NCBI GenBank assembly: GCA_022824605.1
Contig: JAJDZO010000388.1
Location: 1-28,892 of the forward strand
Length of the DNA stretch: 28,892 bases
Direction of reading: 5' to 3'
Origin: Acidimicrobiia bacterium
GTDB lineage: Bacteria > Actinomycetota > Acidimicrobiia > Acidimicrobiales > Aldehydirespiratoraceae
Of this stretch, positions 1 to 7,611 are shown in pieces. Each line of letters starts with the position of its first letter. The stretch's first letter is position 1. Below the pieces are notes generated by a model, which was given only the letters and a program-made list of their open reading frames with translations, ran no database searches and was not told the origin of the DNA. The translations under genes and the position numbers were made by a program.

Positions 1-505
1 CGAGGTTGTAGGACACCTGATTGCCATGCTCGCCACGGCCATCCGCTGTGCGCTTGAACAACGGCCTGACGAAATAGCGGCGGTCGAACCCTGCCAGCCA
101 GTCGGCCTGCGTCTTGTGGCTCAACGTGTCGGTGTAGCTCCTGGTCGTCGACGACTGGACAGGGAATATCTCGCTATCGGGGTCGTTGTTGAAACCCCCG
201 AGTGGCTCCTCATCGGCGGCGTCGCCCGTGCGCCAGACCTGGAACGCCTCCAGTTCCCAGCCTGTCGGTGTCCAGACCACGGCGTTGTATTCCCAGTTCA
301 CCTGAACGTTGGGGTAGTCCGTGATCACGGACATTGTCGGCGGCTTAGAGTTGCGTACGAGGTTCGGACTCGCGGCGCGTCGCTGCGCTGACGACTCTTG
401 GGGCAGGATGATCGAAACGGCGGCGAAGGCCGCCACTGCGAAGACGAGCGCAATCAGCGCGCCGATGACATTGGTTCGGTTAAGGCCAAGTCGTGTTGCC
501 AACAT
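1..505 (-). CDS. Secreted or membrane-anchored protein, partial (C-terminus beyond left edge)
   Basis: This open frame enters from the left edge on the minus strand. It begins at an ATG at 505 preceded by GGGAGA about seven bases upstream; an in-frame ATG at 520 is the alternative. The first 168 residues are visible. A short basic N-terminus (MLATRLGLNR) is followed by one hydrophobic helix (about residues 13-32, IGALIALVFAVAAFAAVSII), so it is a signal peptide or membrane anchor. The rest is polar and rich in Trp and Tyr (VNWEYNAVVWTP, EAFQVWRTG, SYTDT), a pattern seen in fibronectin-III-like beta-sandwich domains that use phrases such as YxVWR and YTDT. That fold is inferred. The plus-strand frames across this stretch are shadows. 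No function can be assigned. Confidence 0.72.
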   Translation of the reverse strand, partial: MLATRLGLNRTNVIGALIALVFAVAAFAAVSIILPQESSAQRRAASPNLVRNSKPPTMSVITDYPNVQVNWEYNAVVWTPTGWELEAFQVWRTGDAADEEPLGGFNNDPDSEIFPVQSSTTRSYTDTLSHKTQADWLAGFDRRYFVRPLFKRTADGRGEHGNQVSYNL

Positions 506-676
506 TCCTGCTTCTCCCATTCCAACGAATAGCGAACTGCGTCGGCTCGTCGACCGCGTCAGTATGACGCATACCTCGTACCGCTACCCGGGTGAGCAGG
601 GTACACCACGTCCTGGGACATCGCTTCCTGCACGACCTGGGCCGCGTGACAGACTAACGCAATGCCCGTTCCGAGC

Positions 677-682
677 GTATAC
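677..682. promoter_or_regulatory. GTATAC palindrome upstream of the first MFS gene
   Basis: GTATAC followed by AT, 67 bases before the GTG at 750, in the 244-base gap between the divergent partial gene (start 505) and the MFS gene. It is one of eight copies in the window, all outside genes. It resembles the GTxxAC core of GntR-family operators. The rest of the gap (506-749) shows no gene or strong hairpin. Confidence 0.45.
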
Positions 683-749
683 ATGAGCAGGTGAAGGCGA
701 TCCACAGTCCGCAATCCACGCCAGTGGCGCTCACCACGAAGTCACCGCG

Positions 750-1970
750 GTGACTGAGGCACGCACCGCGCCTGCGGCGGCGCAGCAGACTCCGGGCGCG
801 GTGCCTGTGCGGGCGGTGGCGGCATCGGTCGTCTGCCTCACTGCAACCGTGATGCCGGGGTTCTTGGCCGGGGCTCTCGGCAGCGACGTCAAGGCCGCCT
901 TCGGCATCGGCGACACCGGACTGGGCGTGACGCTGGCGCTCACCTACCTGCTTTCGGGGGTGGCGTCGGTCCACGCCGGCGAGCTCGCCGACCGGATCGG
1001 CGCCCGTCGCGGCCTGCTGCTGTCGATGGGGGTCACGCTTGGTGGGTTCCTGGCGGTGGCTGCGTTGGCCCGATCGTTCGCGATGCTTCTGGTGTCGATG
1101 GTGGTTGCCGGCGCGGGTCTCACACTGGCCGGCCCTGCGGCCAAGGTGCTGTTGGCCCAGCATGTGCCACCCCGACGTCACGGTGTGGCCTTCGCGGTTC
1201 ACATGTCGGGAATCCCGCTGGCGCCGCTGCTGGCCGGGCTGGCTGTGCCGCTGGTGGGAGGCACATCCGGCTGGCGCTGGGCCTTCGTCGGAGGAGCGAT
1301 CCTGACCGTGATCGGGGCGCTGCTGGTGCCCCCGGAAGTCCGCAACGAACCGGCGGCCGCCCAGAAACCGGCGGCGTCGGGGCGCTTCGGACACGTCAGC
1401 CTCGCACCTTTGTTCGTGCTGGGGGCAGCCGCGACGCTGGCCTCGTCGGCGGTGTTCAGCGCGGCCGCGTTCTTCGTGGTCAACAGCGAGTCGGCCGGCA
1501 TTTCCGAGGATGCGGCCGGACTGCTGCTGTCGGCGACAAGCGCCGGCGTGATCACCGCTCGCATCCTGTTGGGCGTCGCCTCGGACCGCGGCCGCGGCGG
1601 CGACATCGGCACGGTGGCCGCACTGCTGTTCGTAAGTTCTGCCGGCTATGCGATGATGGCTGCGGACACCGCATGGCTGTACATACTCGGCGGGCAGATC
1701 GCGATGATCGTGGGCTGGTCGTGGACAGCGCTGCTGGTGGCGTCGTTGGTGCGGACCCATCCCCACGCCCCCGGTCTGGCCACGTCGTTCGCCATCGGGG
1801 GCATGAACCTCGGAGCAGTTGTCGGGCCGGGCGCTTTCGGCGCGATCAGCGACCTGGCATCGTCATCGGTCGCGCTGTCAGTGGCCGCCCTGGGGGTCCT
1901 GGCCGCAGCCGGCCTCTGCCTGGTAGGCCGCCGGATCCAAGCCCGCCACTGCATCGAGGGCTGGGCCTGA
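750..1970 (+). CDS. MFS transporter
   Basis: 406-residue major facilitator superfamily carrier of the inner membrane, with roughly twelve hydrophobic segments. The loop after the second helix carries the MFS signature GELADRIGARRG (about residues 78-88). A second recognisable stretch, SGIP...LLAGLA.P...GWRWAFV (about 153-180), is shared with the MFS protein at 25516-26763, so the two are paralogues of one MFS branch. The GTG at 750 is the chosen start; the 20-residue Ala/Pro-rich tail before helix 1 is cytosolic. A GTATAC palindrome lies 67 bases upstream, and another separates it from the ABC operon that follows. Substrate is unknown; a small organic anion or a product of the catabolic genes is inferred from context only. 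Confidence 0.85.
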   Translation: MTEARTAPAAAQQTPGAVPVRAVAASVVCLTATVMPGFLAGALGSDVKAAFGIGDTGLGVTLALTYLLSGVASVHAGELADRIGARRGLLLSMGVTLGGFLAVAALARSFAMLLVSMVVAGAGLTLAGPAAKVLLAQHVPPRRHGVAFAVHMSGIPLAPLLAGLAVPLVGGTSGWRWAFVGGAILTVIGALLVPPEVRNEPAAAQKPAASGRFGHVSLAPLFVLGAAATLASSAVFSAAAFFVVNSESAGISEDAAGLLLSATSAGVITARILLGVASDRGRGGDIGTVAALLFVSSAGYAMMAADTAWLYILGGQIAMIVGWSWTALLVASLVRTHPHAPGLATSFAIGGMNLGAVVGPGAFGAISDLASSSVALSVAALGVLAAAGLCLVGRRIQARHCIEGWA

Positions 1971-1999
1971 TTCGGAGAGGGTCACGGCACCCGGCTACG

Positions 2000-2005
2000 G
2001 TATAC
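2000..2005. promoter_or_regulatory. GTATAC palindrome upstream of the ABC operon
   Basis: ACGGTATACAAC lies 26 bases before the GTG start of the first permease gene, in the 61-base gap after the MFS gene. Same core as the other sites. TATACA lacks the final T that is most conserved in a sigma-70 -10 box, which favours an operator over a simple promoter element. Confidence 0.5.
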
Positions 2006-2031
2006 AACGCGGCCCGGCATCCGGGTCAATT

Positions 2032-2976
2032 GTGGCCCGGACGAAAGGGAGCGCGTTGCTTCGGTGGCTGGCCAGACGCATCATCGCCGCCGCGCTGGTG
2101 GTGTTCGTCGTGACCTCCCTGGTGTTCGTGGTCACCCACGTCTTCACCGATCCGGCCACCGTGTCGCTGCCATTGGAGGCCACCGAGGAGCATCGGGCCC
2201 AGCGCCGGGCCGCGCTCGGCATCGACCGTCCGCTCAGCGTGCAGTACTGGGACTTCGTCTCGGGCCTGGTGGTCGGCGACCTGGGTGAGTCGTTCTGGCA
2301 GGATCAGCCGGCCTCCAAGCTCGTGCTGGAGCGCCTGCCGGCCACCCTCAAGCTCGTGGCCGGAGCGACGCTGGTCACGGTGCTGTTGGCCGCACCCTTG
2401 GGGATGCTGGCCGCATGGTGGGAGCGCCGCTTCGCCGACCATGCCGTGCTCGGGTTCTCGATGGTGTCCATCAGCGCACCGCCGTTCTGGATCGGCTACC
2501 TGCTCATCATCGTGTTCGCGGTACAGCTCGGCTGGGTTCCGACCTTCGGATCGTCCGGGTTCGTGTCGCTGATCCTGCCGTCGTTCGCGATCGGGCTGGC
2601 CAGCGCGGGCCGCCTCGCGCAGATGACCCGCCGGGGCATCGTGGAGGAACTGCGCAAGCCTTACGCGGTAACCGCGCTGTCGAGGGGCTTCTCGCGGTCC
2701 TACACGATCGTCAACCACACGTTCCGCAACGTGGCCTCGGGCTTCGTCACCATGACCGGCTGGGAACTGACCCGCATGTTCACCGGCTACACGGTGGTGA
2801 TCGAGGTGGTGTTCGCCTGGCCCGGTGTGGGCCGGCTCGCCATCCACGCCATCGAGAACCGGGACCTCGTTCTGGTGCAGGCCGCGGTGGTGGTGCTGGC
2901 CACGCTGGTGGTGGTCACCAACCTGCTGGTGGACATCGCCCGCCGGATGATCGATCCTCGGGTGGAACTCGGATGA
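2032..2976 (+). CDS. ABC transporter permease, DppB/OppB family
   Basis: 314-residue inner-membrane permease of the dipeptide/oligopeptide/opine ABC importer family. An N-terminal helix (LARRIIAAALVVFVVTSLVFVVTH) is followed by the periplasmic DppB-type segment with the HRAQRRAALGIDRP and QYWDFV phrases. Next come the transmembrane core and the cytoplasmic EAA-type coupling loop (YAVTALSRGFSRSYTIVNHTFRN), which contacts the ATPases. The C-terminus has the usual ARRMIDPR ending. Start is GTG at 2032. The stop overlaps the next permease's start as ATGA (2973-2976), so the two are translationally coupled. It should form a heterodimer with that permease, with the two ATPases below and the lipoprotein at 18313-20202 as a possible receptor. 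Substrate cannot be read from the sequence. Confidence 0.9.
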   Translation: MARTKGSALLRWLARRIIAAALVVFVVTSLVFVVTHVFTDPATVSLPLEATEEHRAQRRAALGIDRPLSVQYWDFVSGLVVGDLGESFWQDQPASKLVLERLPATLKLVAGATLVTVLLAAPLGMLAAWWERRFADHAVLGFSMVSISAPPFWIGYLLIIVFAVQLGWVPTFGSSGFVSLILPSFAIGLASAGRLAQMTRRGIVEELRKPYAVTALSRGFSRSYTIVNHTFRNVASGFVTMTGWELTRMFTGYTVVIEVVFAWPGVGRLAIHAIENRDLVLVQAAVVVLATLVVVTNLLVDIARRMIDPRVELG

Positions 2977-3929
2977 CCGCGGTGGACGACGGCCTTCCCC
3001 CGAGCGAGGGCACGAACGGCGCCGGTGCCGCATCTGGTGAGAACGCCACCGTCATGTCCGACCTTCGATCGCATCTCCGCAAGTCCAAGGCAGGCATCGC
3101 AGGCATCGCCATCTGCTCGTTGTTCGCGCTGGTGGCCATCATCGGGCCGTGGCTGCCGTTCCTGCCCGACCCCTCCAAGCAGAGCCTGCCCGACAAGCTG
3201 ACGCCCCCGGTGGGCTGGGGCGGGGCTTGGGATCACCCCCTCGGCACCGACCAGCTCGGACGCGACATACTGGCCCGGCTGATCGACGGCGCCCGCATCT
3301 CTCTGCTGGTGAGCGTGGTCGCGGTGATCATCGCGGCCATCCTCGGCACCGCTCTCGGCCTGGTGGCGGGCTACATCGGCGGCAGGATCGACACCCTCAT
3401 CATCTCGGCCGCCGACGTGCAGATGGCCTTCCCGGGTGTGCTGGCCGGCCTGATCCTGGTAGCCGCGTTCGGGCCGAGCGTGTGGCTGGTCATCATCGTC
3501 ATCGCCATCTCCAGCTGGATGGTCTTCACCCGCGTGGGGCGTGGCCTGGTGTTCACCCTCAAGTCCTCGCTGTTCGTGGAAGCCTCGGAACTGGCAGGCG
3601 CGTCGTCGAGGCGGGTCATGTGGCGTCACCTGCTGCCCAACCTGGTGAGTTCGCTGATCACGCTGAGCGTGCTGGAGCTGGCGGCAGCAATCCTGTCGGA
3701 GTCGGCGTTCGCCTTCCTCGGCTTCGGTGTGCAGCCGCCCCGCTCGTCGTGGGGGCTGATGATCCAGCAGGGCCGCAACTACATCACCGACGGATGGTGG
3801 ATCGTCACGTTCGCCGGCTTGGCCATCGCCATCGTGGTTCTGGGCGTGAACCTGCTGTCGCTGTGGCTGCAGTCGTTCAACGACATAGCCGAGCGCGAGC
3901 AGATAATCCTCGAGAGGCCGGGCGGATGA
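2973..3929 (+). CDS. ABC transporter permease, DppC/OppC family
   Basis: 318-residue partner permease. The N-terminus has a cytosolic Ser/Gly-rich tail of about 30 residues, then LRKSKAGIAGI and the first helix, matching the OppC_N domain. The diagnostic phrase DHPLGTDQLGRDILARLIDGARISL follows the first periplasmic loop. The EAA loop is EASELAGASSRRVMWRHLLPN, and the C-terminal core contains SAFAFLGFGVQPPRSSWG, typical of the family. The ATG at 2973 overlaps the previous stop by four bases. A longer frame reaching back to 2415 is only the shadow of the upstream permease. The stop overlaps the following ATPase gene at 3926-3929, again as ATGA. Confidence 0.9.
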   Translation: MTAVDDGLPPSEGTNGAGAASGENATVMSDLRSHLRKSKAGIAGIAICSLFALVAIIGPWLPFLPDPSKQSLPDKLTPPVGWGGAWDHPLGTDQLGRDILARLIDGARISLLVSVVAVIIAAILGTALGLVAGYIGGRIDTLIISAADVQMAFPGVLAGLILVAAFGPSVWLVIIVIAISSWMVFTRVGRGLVFTLKSSLFVEASELAGASSRRVMWRHLLPNLVSSLITLSVLELAAAILSESAFAFLGFGVQPPRSSWGLMIQQGRNYITDGWWIVTFAGLAIAIVVLGVNLLSLWLQSFNDIAEREQIILERPGG

Positions 3930-4930
3930 ACGGCGCCGGTACCAGCACCGACACCCGCACCGAGCGGCTGCTGGAGATAAAGGATCTCACCGTGGGCTTC
4001 CCCACACGAGACGGGATCGTGCGAGGCGTGGACAGCCTGAACCTCAACGTCGGCTCCCACGAGCGGCTGGGTGTGGTCGGTGAGTCCGGTTCGGGCAAGA
4101 CCGTGATGGGACTGGCGATCCTGGGAATGGTGCTGCCGCCGGGCCGGATCATGGGTGGAACGGTGCTGTGGCGGGGCGAGAACGTGCTGGACGAGGCGGT
4201 GGCCAACCGGGTGCGGGGCCGCGAGATCGCCATGATCTTCCAGGATCCGATGGTGTCGCTCAACCCGCTCAAGACGGTGGGCGCGCAGCTGCGTGAGCTG
4301 CTGAAGCGCCGCGCCGGCCTTGACGGCGCCGACATCCGGCGGCGCTCGCTTGAGCTGCTCGACATGGTGGGTATCGCCAACCCGCACGACCGGCTCAAGT
4401 CTTACGCGTTCGAGCTGTCGGGTGGGATGCGCCAGCGGGTGATGATAGCCACCGCCCTGGCCTGCGAACCGACGCTGCTGATCGCCGACGAGCCCACCAC
4501 AGGGCTCGACGTGACCATCCAGGACCAGATCCTCACCCTGCTGCACGACCTGTCGACCGACTTGGGGGTGTCGGTGCTGATGATCACCCATGATCTGGGG
4601 GTTGTGGCCCAGTTCTGCGACCGGGTGCAGGTGATGTACGCGGGCCGCATCGTGGAGCGGGCCCCGATCACCGATCTGTTCGCCGATCCGCAGCATCCCT
4701 ATTCTTCGGGCCTGCTCCAGTCGGTGCCGAGAGTGGACCGCGCCGAGATCGAGTTGGCCGGGATTCCCGGCGAGCCACTGGACCGGGCCAATTTCCCGGC
4801 GGGCTGCGCCTTCGAGCCCCGCTGTGCGGAGGCCCATGACGCCTGCCGCCAAGCGCCGCCGCCGCTGGCCAAGATCGCCGAGCGGCGCTGGGTGGCCTGC
4901 TACAACCGGCCCGGAGGCTCCCAGACATGA
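3926..4930 (+). CDS. ABC transporter ATP-binding protein, DppD/OppD family
   Basis: 334-residue cytosolic ATPase. Visible motifs in order: Walker A GESGSGKT (52-59), Q-loop IFQDP (104-108), signature LSGGMRQR (164-171), Walker B LLIADEPT (about 184-191) and the H-loop MITHD (219-223). The C-terminal oligopeptide-transporter extension contains [11 protein letters not shown], then cysteines at 294, 300, 307 and 325 in GCAFEPRC...C...C. This is the arrangement that binds a [4Fe-4S] cluster in some DppD/DppF proteins; cluster binding here is inferred. Start ATG at 3926 overlaps the permease stop. Its own stop (4928-4930) overlaps the start of a 25-codon mini-ORF at 4927. Confidence 0.92.
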   Translation: MNGAGTSTDTRTERLLEIKDLTVGFPTRDGIVRGVDSLNLNVGSHERLGVVGESGSGKTVMGLAILGMVLPPGRIMGGTVLWRGENVLDEAVANRVRGREIAMIFQDPMVSLNPLKTVGAQLRELLKRRAGLDGADIRRRSLELLDMVGIANPHDRLKSYAFELSGGMRQRVMIATALACEPTLLIADEPTTGLDVTIQDQILTLLHDLSTDLGVSVLMITHDLGVVAQFCDRVQVMYAGRIVERAPITDLFADPQHPYSSGLLQSVPRVDRAEIELAGIPGEPLDRANFPAGCAFEPRCAEAHDACRQAPPPLAKIAERRWVACYNRPGGSQT

Positions 4931-5004
4931 GCCACTGCCACCGACCGACCCGGAAACTCGTAAGCGTGAGCCACCGCCGCCGACCCGGAGACTTGCCGAT
5001 ATGA
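4927..5004 (+). CDS. 25-codon mini-ORF bridging the two ATPase genes
   Basis: An ATG at 4927 overlaps the stop of the DppD-type gene (ATGA) and runs 25 codons to a TGA at 5002-5004, which itself overlaps the ATG of the DppF-type gene (ATGA at 5001-5004). The peptide begins [11 protein letters not shown] and is strongly basic. Internally it is an imperfect tandem duplication: 4927-4960 resembles 4966-4995, giving [10 protein letters not shown] and SHRRRPGDL. The tight fit on both sides suggests it keeps ribosomes coupled across the gap left by the duplication. Whether the peptide itself matters is unknown, and chance overlap is possible because ATGA is common in this genome. Confidence 0.4.
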   Translation: MSHCHRPTRKLVSVSHRRRPGDLPI

Positions 5005-5966
5005 GCGAGCAAGCGGTGCCGCTGGTCGAGAGCCGCGACGTCAGCGTCCATTACAGCCGCTGGGTGGGCAGCCGTCGGCGGACCGTCTACGCGCTGGACG
5101 ATTTCAGCATCTCGGTGGCTCCCGGCGAGACCGTCGGACTGGTGGGCGAGTCGGGTTGTGGCAAGTCGACCGCGGGCCGGGCGCTGTTGGGCGCGGTGAA
5201 GCCCACCAAGGGGCAGGTTCTCTTCGAGGGCGAGGACATCACCGACCTGAGCCGGCGCAACTGGCGGGCCATGCGCAAGCAGGTCCAGTTGATCTTCCAG
5301 GATCCCTACTCGGCGCTGAATCCCAAGCTCAAGGTGGGCGACAGCATCGCCGAGCCGTTCCTGGTGCACACCCGCAAGCGGGGCGCTGAACTCGAGGCCG
5401 CGGTGGCCGAGCTGCTGGAGACGGTGGGGATGACCGCCGGCGCGGCCGACAAGTACCCCCACGCCTTCTCCGGCGGCCAGCGTCAGCGCATCGTGATCGC
5501 CCGCGCCCTGGCGCTGCATCCCGGATTCGTGGTGGCCGACGAGGCCACCGCCGCCCTCGACGTGTCGATCCAGGCCCAGATCGTGAACCTGCTGGTGGAA
5601 CTCAAAGACACCGTGGGCTTGTCGTACCTGTTCATCTCGCACAACCTCGCCGTGGTACGCCACGTGTCGGACCGGGTGGCCATCATGTACCTGGGCCACC
5701 TGATGGAACTCGGAAGCCAACGTGACATCTACGAGAACCCGACCCATCCCTACTCGCAGGCCCTGCTGTCCGCCGTTCCGGTGCCCGACCCCACCACCAA
5801 GCGCCACCACGAGCCCCTCAAGGGCGACCTCCCCAGCCCCATGGACCCGCCCAAGGGCTGCCGGTTCAACACTCGCTGCCCGCTGGCGGTGGAGCAGTGC
5901 TTCGAGGAGCGTCCCCCGATGACGGAACGCTCCAACGGCCACTACGTGGCCTGCTGGGTGAATTGA
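5001..5966 (+). CDS. ABC transporter ATP-binding protein, DppF/OppF family
   Basis: 321-residue cytosolic ATPase, partner of the DppD-type subunit. Motifs: Walker A GESGCGKS (49-56), Q-loop IFQDP (98-102), signature FSGGQRQR (156-163), Walker B VVADEAT with DEAT in place of the usual DEPT (about 177-183), and H-loop ISHN with Asn in place of Asp (212-215); both substitutions are common in the OppF branch. The C-terminal extension holds cysteines at 287, 293, 300 and 318, as in its partner. The ATG at 5001 is chosen because homology begins there (LVESRDVSVHY) and GGAG lies ten bases upstream. An upstream extension in the same frame to 4824 is the shadow of the previous gene. The next gene's TTG overlaps its stop. 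Confidence 0.91.
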   Translation: MSEQAVPLVESRDVSVHYSRWVGSRRRTVYALDDFSISVAPGETVGLVGESGCGKSTAGRALLGAVKPTKGQVLFEGEDITDLSRRNWRAMRKQVQLIFQDPYSALNPKLKVGDSIAEPFLVHTRKRGAELEAAVAELLETVGMTAGAADKYPHAFSGGQRQRIVIARALALHPGFVVADEATAALDVSIQAQIVNLLVELKDTVGLSYLFISHNLAVVRHVSDRVAIMYLGHLMELGSQRDIYENPTHPYSQALLSAVPVPDPTTKRHHEPLKGDLPSPMDPPKGCRFNTRCPLAVEQCFEERPPMTERSNGHYVACWVN

Positions 5967-7162
5967 GCGAACCGGGCCCCAGTGCCGTCGGAGGCACCGC
6001 AGACACCCCGAGCGCGCTGACCGCCCGCTGGGTGACGTTCAGCTACCTGTTCGCGCTGTACTTCATCCTCGGGGGGGCCGAGACGATGATGTCGCCGCTG
6101 TTCCCGCTGGTGGAACCCGACCTCGACATCACCGAAAGCAACCTGGCCGCCATCCTCGCTTCGGTGTCCGCCGGCATCGCCTCGTTCAACATCCTCGGCG
6201 GTATCAGCAGCCGCTGGGTGAGCGACCGCTCGATGGTCCGGGCCTCGGCGCTGGCGCTGGCGGCCGGGATGGTGCTGTCGGCCGCGGCTCAGAGCTTCTG
6301 GGTGCTGCTCGTGGGCCAGACGCTTCTGGGAGTGGCCTTCGGGATCTACTTCCCGCCGGGTCTGGCCAGCGTGGCCCGGCTCTATCCGGGCGCCGAGGGC
6401 AAGGCCATCGCGGTGTGGGGCCAGGCGTACTCGTTCGGTCTGGCCGCGGCCGCGCTGAGCGTGTTCGCCGGGGAGGGCTGGCGCTGGGTGTTCGTCGGCT
6501 GCGCCGTTCCCCCGCTGCTGGCCGTCGTCTACGTGCCGCGATGGGTGGAGGCCGACCGTGCGGTGGCGCCGGTGCCGTGGCTGACCCAACTCGCGCAGTA
6601 CGCCCGCAAGCGGACCTACCGGCTGTCGTTCTTCGCCAGCTTCGGCGGGCTGTCGATGCACTTCGTGGTGATCGGCTTCTCGCCGGTCTTCTTCAACAAC
6701 GGCGGCGTCGACCTGCGGCTGGTGGGCGTGCTATTGGCTGCGGGCCGCTTCCTGTCGGCGCCGGTGAAGCTGGTGGGCGGGGCGCTGTATGACCGGCGGG
6801 GCGGACCGTGGACGGCCCGGATGATGATGGTGGTCACCACGCTGCTGGGACTGCCGATGCTGTTGCTGCCGGCCGACGCCGGGGTGTGGCTGCTGGTGCC
6901 GTTCGTGGGCATGGCGGTGTCGGTGCTGCCGGTGGCCAACGCCATGCTGGTGGCCGCCCTTCCGCCCCAGTCCGGCTGGGGGATCGGCACCTTCCGGGCC
7001 GGGTTGCTGGGTTCGGCCGCCCTGCTGTCGGCGCTCGTCAGCGGCCTGCTGAGCCTGGGCGCTCCGCTGTTCGCGCTGATGCTGGCCACACTGACCGTCC
7101 CCGCGCTGGTGTCCACCGCCATGCACCGCGCTGAAGCACAGGCCGTTCTGGAAACGCCCTAG
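5963..7162 (+). CDS. MFS transporter in the ABC operon
   Basis: 399-residue MFS carrier with about twelve hydrophobic segments. The N-terminal 22 residues are polar. Helix 1 contains LYFILGGAETMMSPLFPLV, with polar residues that may line the pore, and the loop after helix 2 has GGISSRWVSDRS, a degenerate form of the MFS signature. The TTG at 5963 overlaps the ATPase stop as TTGA, matching the overlap style of the whole operon. The frame continues upstream only as a shadow to 5897. Having an MFS carrier as the last gene of an ABC import operon suggests export or exchange of a product, or a second uptake route; that is inference. A small hairpin follows at 7165-7178, between this gene and the convergent one. 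Confidence 0.82.
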   Translation: MSEPGPSAVGGTADTPSALTARWVTFSYLFALYFILGGAETMMSPLFPLVEPDLDITESNLAAILASVSAGIASFNILGGISSRWVSDRSMVRASALALAAGMVLSAAAQSFWVLLVGQTLLGVAFGIYFPPGLASVARLYPGAEGKAIAVWGQAYSFGLAAAALSVFAGEGWRWVFVGCAVPPLLAVVYVPRWVEADRAVAPVPWLTQLAQYARKRTYRLSFFASFGGLSMHFVVIGFSPVFFNNGGVDLRLVGVLLAAGRFLSAPVKLVGGALYDRRGGPWTARMMMVVTTLLGLPMLLLPADAGVWLLVPFVGMAVSVLPVANAMLVAALPPQSGWGIGTFRAGLLGSAALLSALVSGLLSLGAPLFALMLATLTVPALVSTAMHRAEAQAVLETP

Positions 7163-7164
7163 AG

Positions 7165-7178
7165 GCCCGACCTCGGGC
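7165..7178. terminator. Short GC hairpin between convergent genes
   Basis: GCCCGA and TCGGGC form a six-base inverted repeat with a two-base centre, two bases after the MFS stop and ending at the stop codon of the convergent gene. There is no T tract. It could end transcription in both directions, but it is short. Confidence 0.3.
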
Positions 7179-7595
7179 TCAGGTGACTTTGTCGATCACC
7201 CGGAAGGCGTAGTCGCGCTGAGCGTCGCCCAGAGTGGCCCTCACCCGGTAGCCGCCCGGCTTCGGGAAGTGGACGATGCCGGTCACCACCAGCGGCGAGC
7301 GGCTGTCGGTGCCGGGAACCTTGCCCGGCGGACGGCCGACCTCGATGTTGGCGGTGGCCTCCATCAGCTTGCTGAGGCCGTCCTCGTCCTCGACTCGGAT
7401 CACCACCTGGTGACGCTGGTTGTGCTCCATCCACGGCACCAGCACCGACAGTGCGATAGCGAAGTGCTGGGGCCGGGGCTTCTTGCCCTCCTTGTAGGAG
7501 CGGGTCACGGTGTCCCAGCCCGCACCCATCAGATACAGCAGCCCGTTCTGGACTTCGGCGTGGTTGGCCAGCGTCAGCAGTTCGATCTGGGCCAC
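7179..7595 (-). CDS. DUF6941-like protein
   Basis: 138-residue soluble protein. It starts [29 protein letters not shown] and ends with a [20 protein letters not shown] stretch. The opening resembles the uncharacterised DUF6941 family, whose members share a start like ELxLLADYAEV followed by GGGWDT and a beta-rich C-terminal half. I recognise this from pattern only. The GTG at 7595 is the chosen start; the longer frame to 7916 is a shadow of the ligase gene. It lies 17 bases beyond the ligase stop (7612) on the same strand and may be the last gene of that operon. It has no catalytic motif that I can identify; a small beta-sandwich binding protein is a guess. Confidence 0.6.
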   Translation of the reverse strand: MAQIELLTLANHAEVQNGLLYLMGAGWDTVTRSYKEGKKPRPQHFAIALSVLVPWMEHNQRHQVVIRVEDEDGLSKLMEATANIEVGRPPGKVPGTDSRSPLVVTGIVHFPKPGGYRVRATLGDAQRDYAFRVIDKVT

Positions 7596-7611
7596 GCTCG
7601 CCAGTCTACGA

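Noticed and set aside
654..1766. Long minus-strand frame (370 codons) opposite the first MFS gene
   Set aside because: It is rich in Arg, His and Gln, lacks any family pattern and lies exactly antisense to a clear MFS gene; it is a high-GC shadow.
2000..2006. TATACA as a sigma-70 -10 box
   Set aside because: It lacks the final T, the whole GTATAC palindrome is kept at all sites, and distance to the start codon varies from about 10 to over 100 bases. Not fully excluded.
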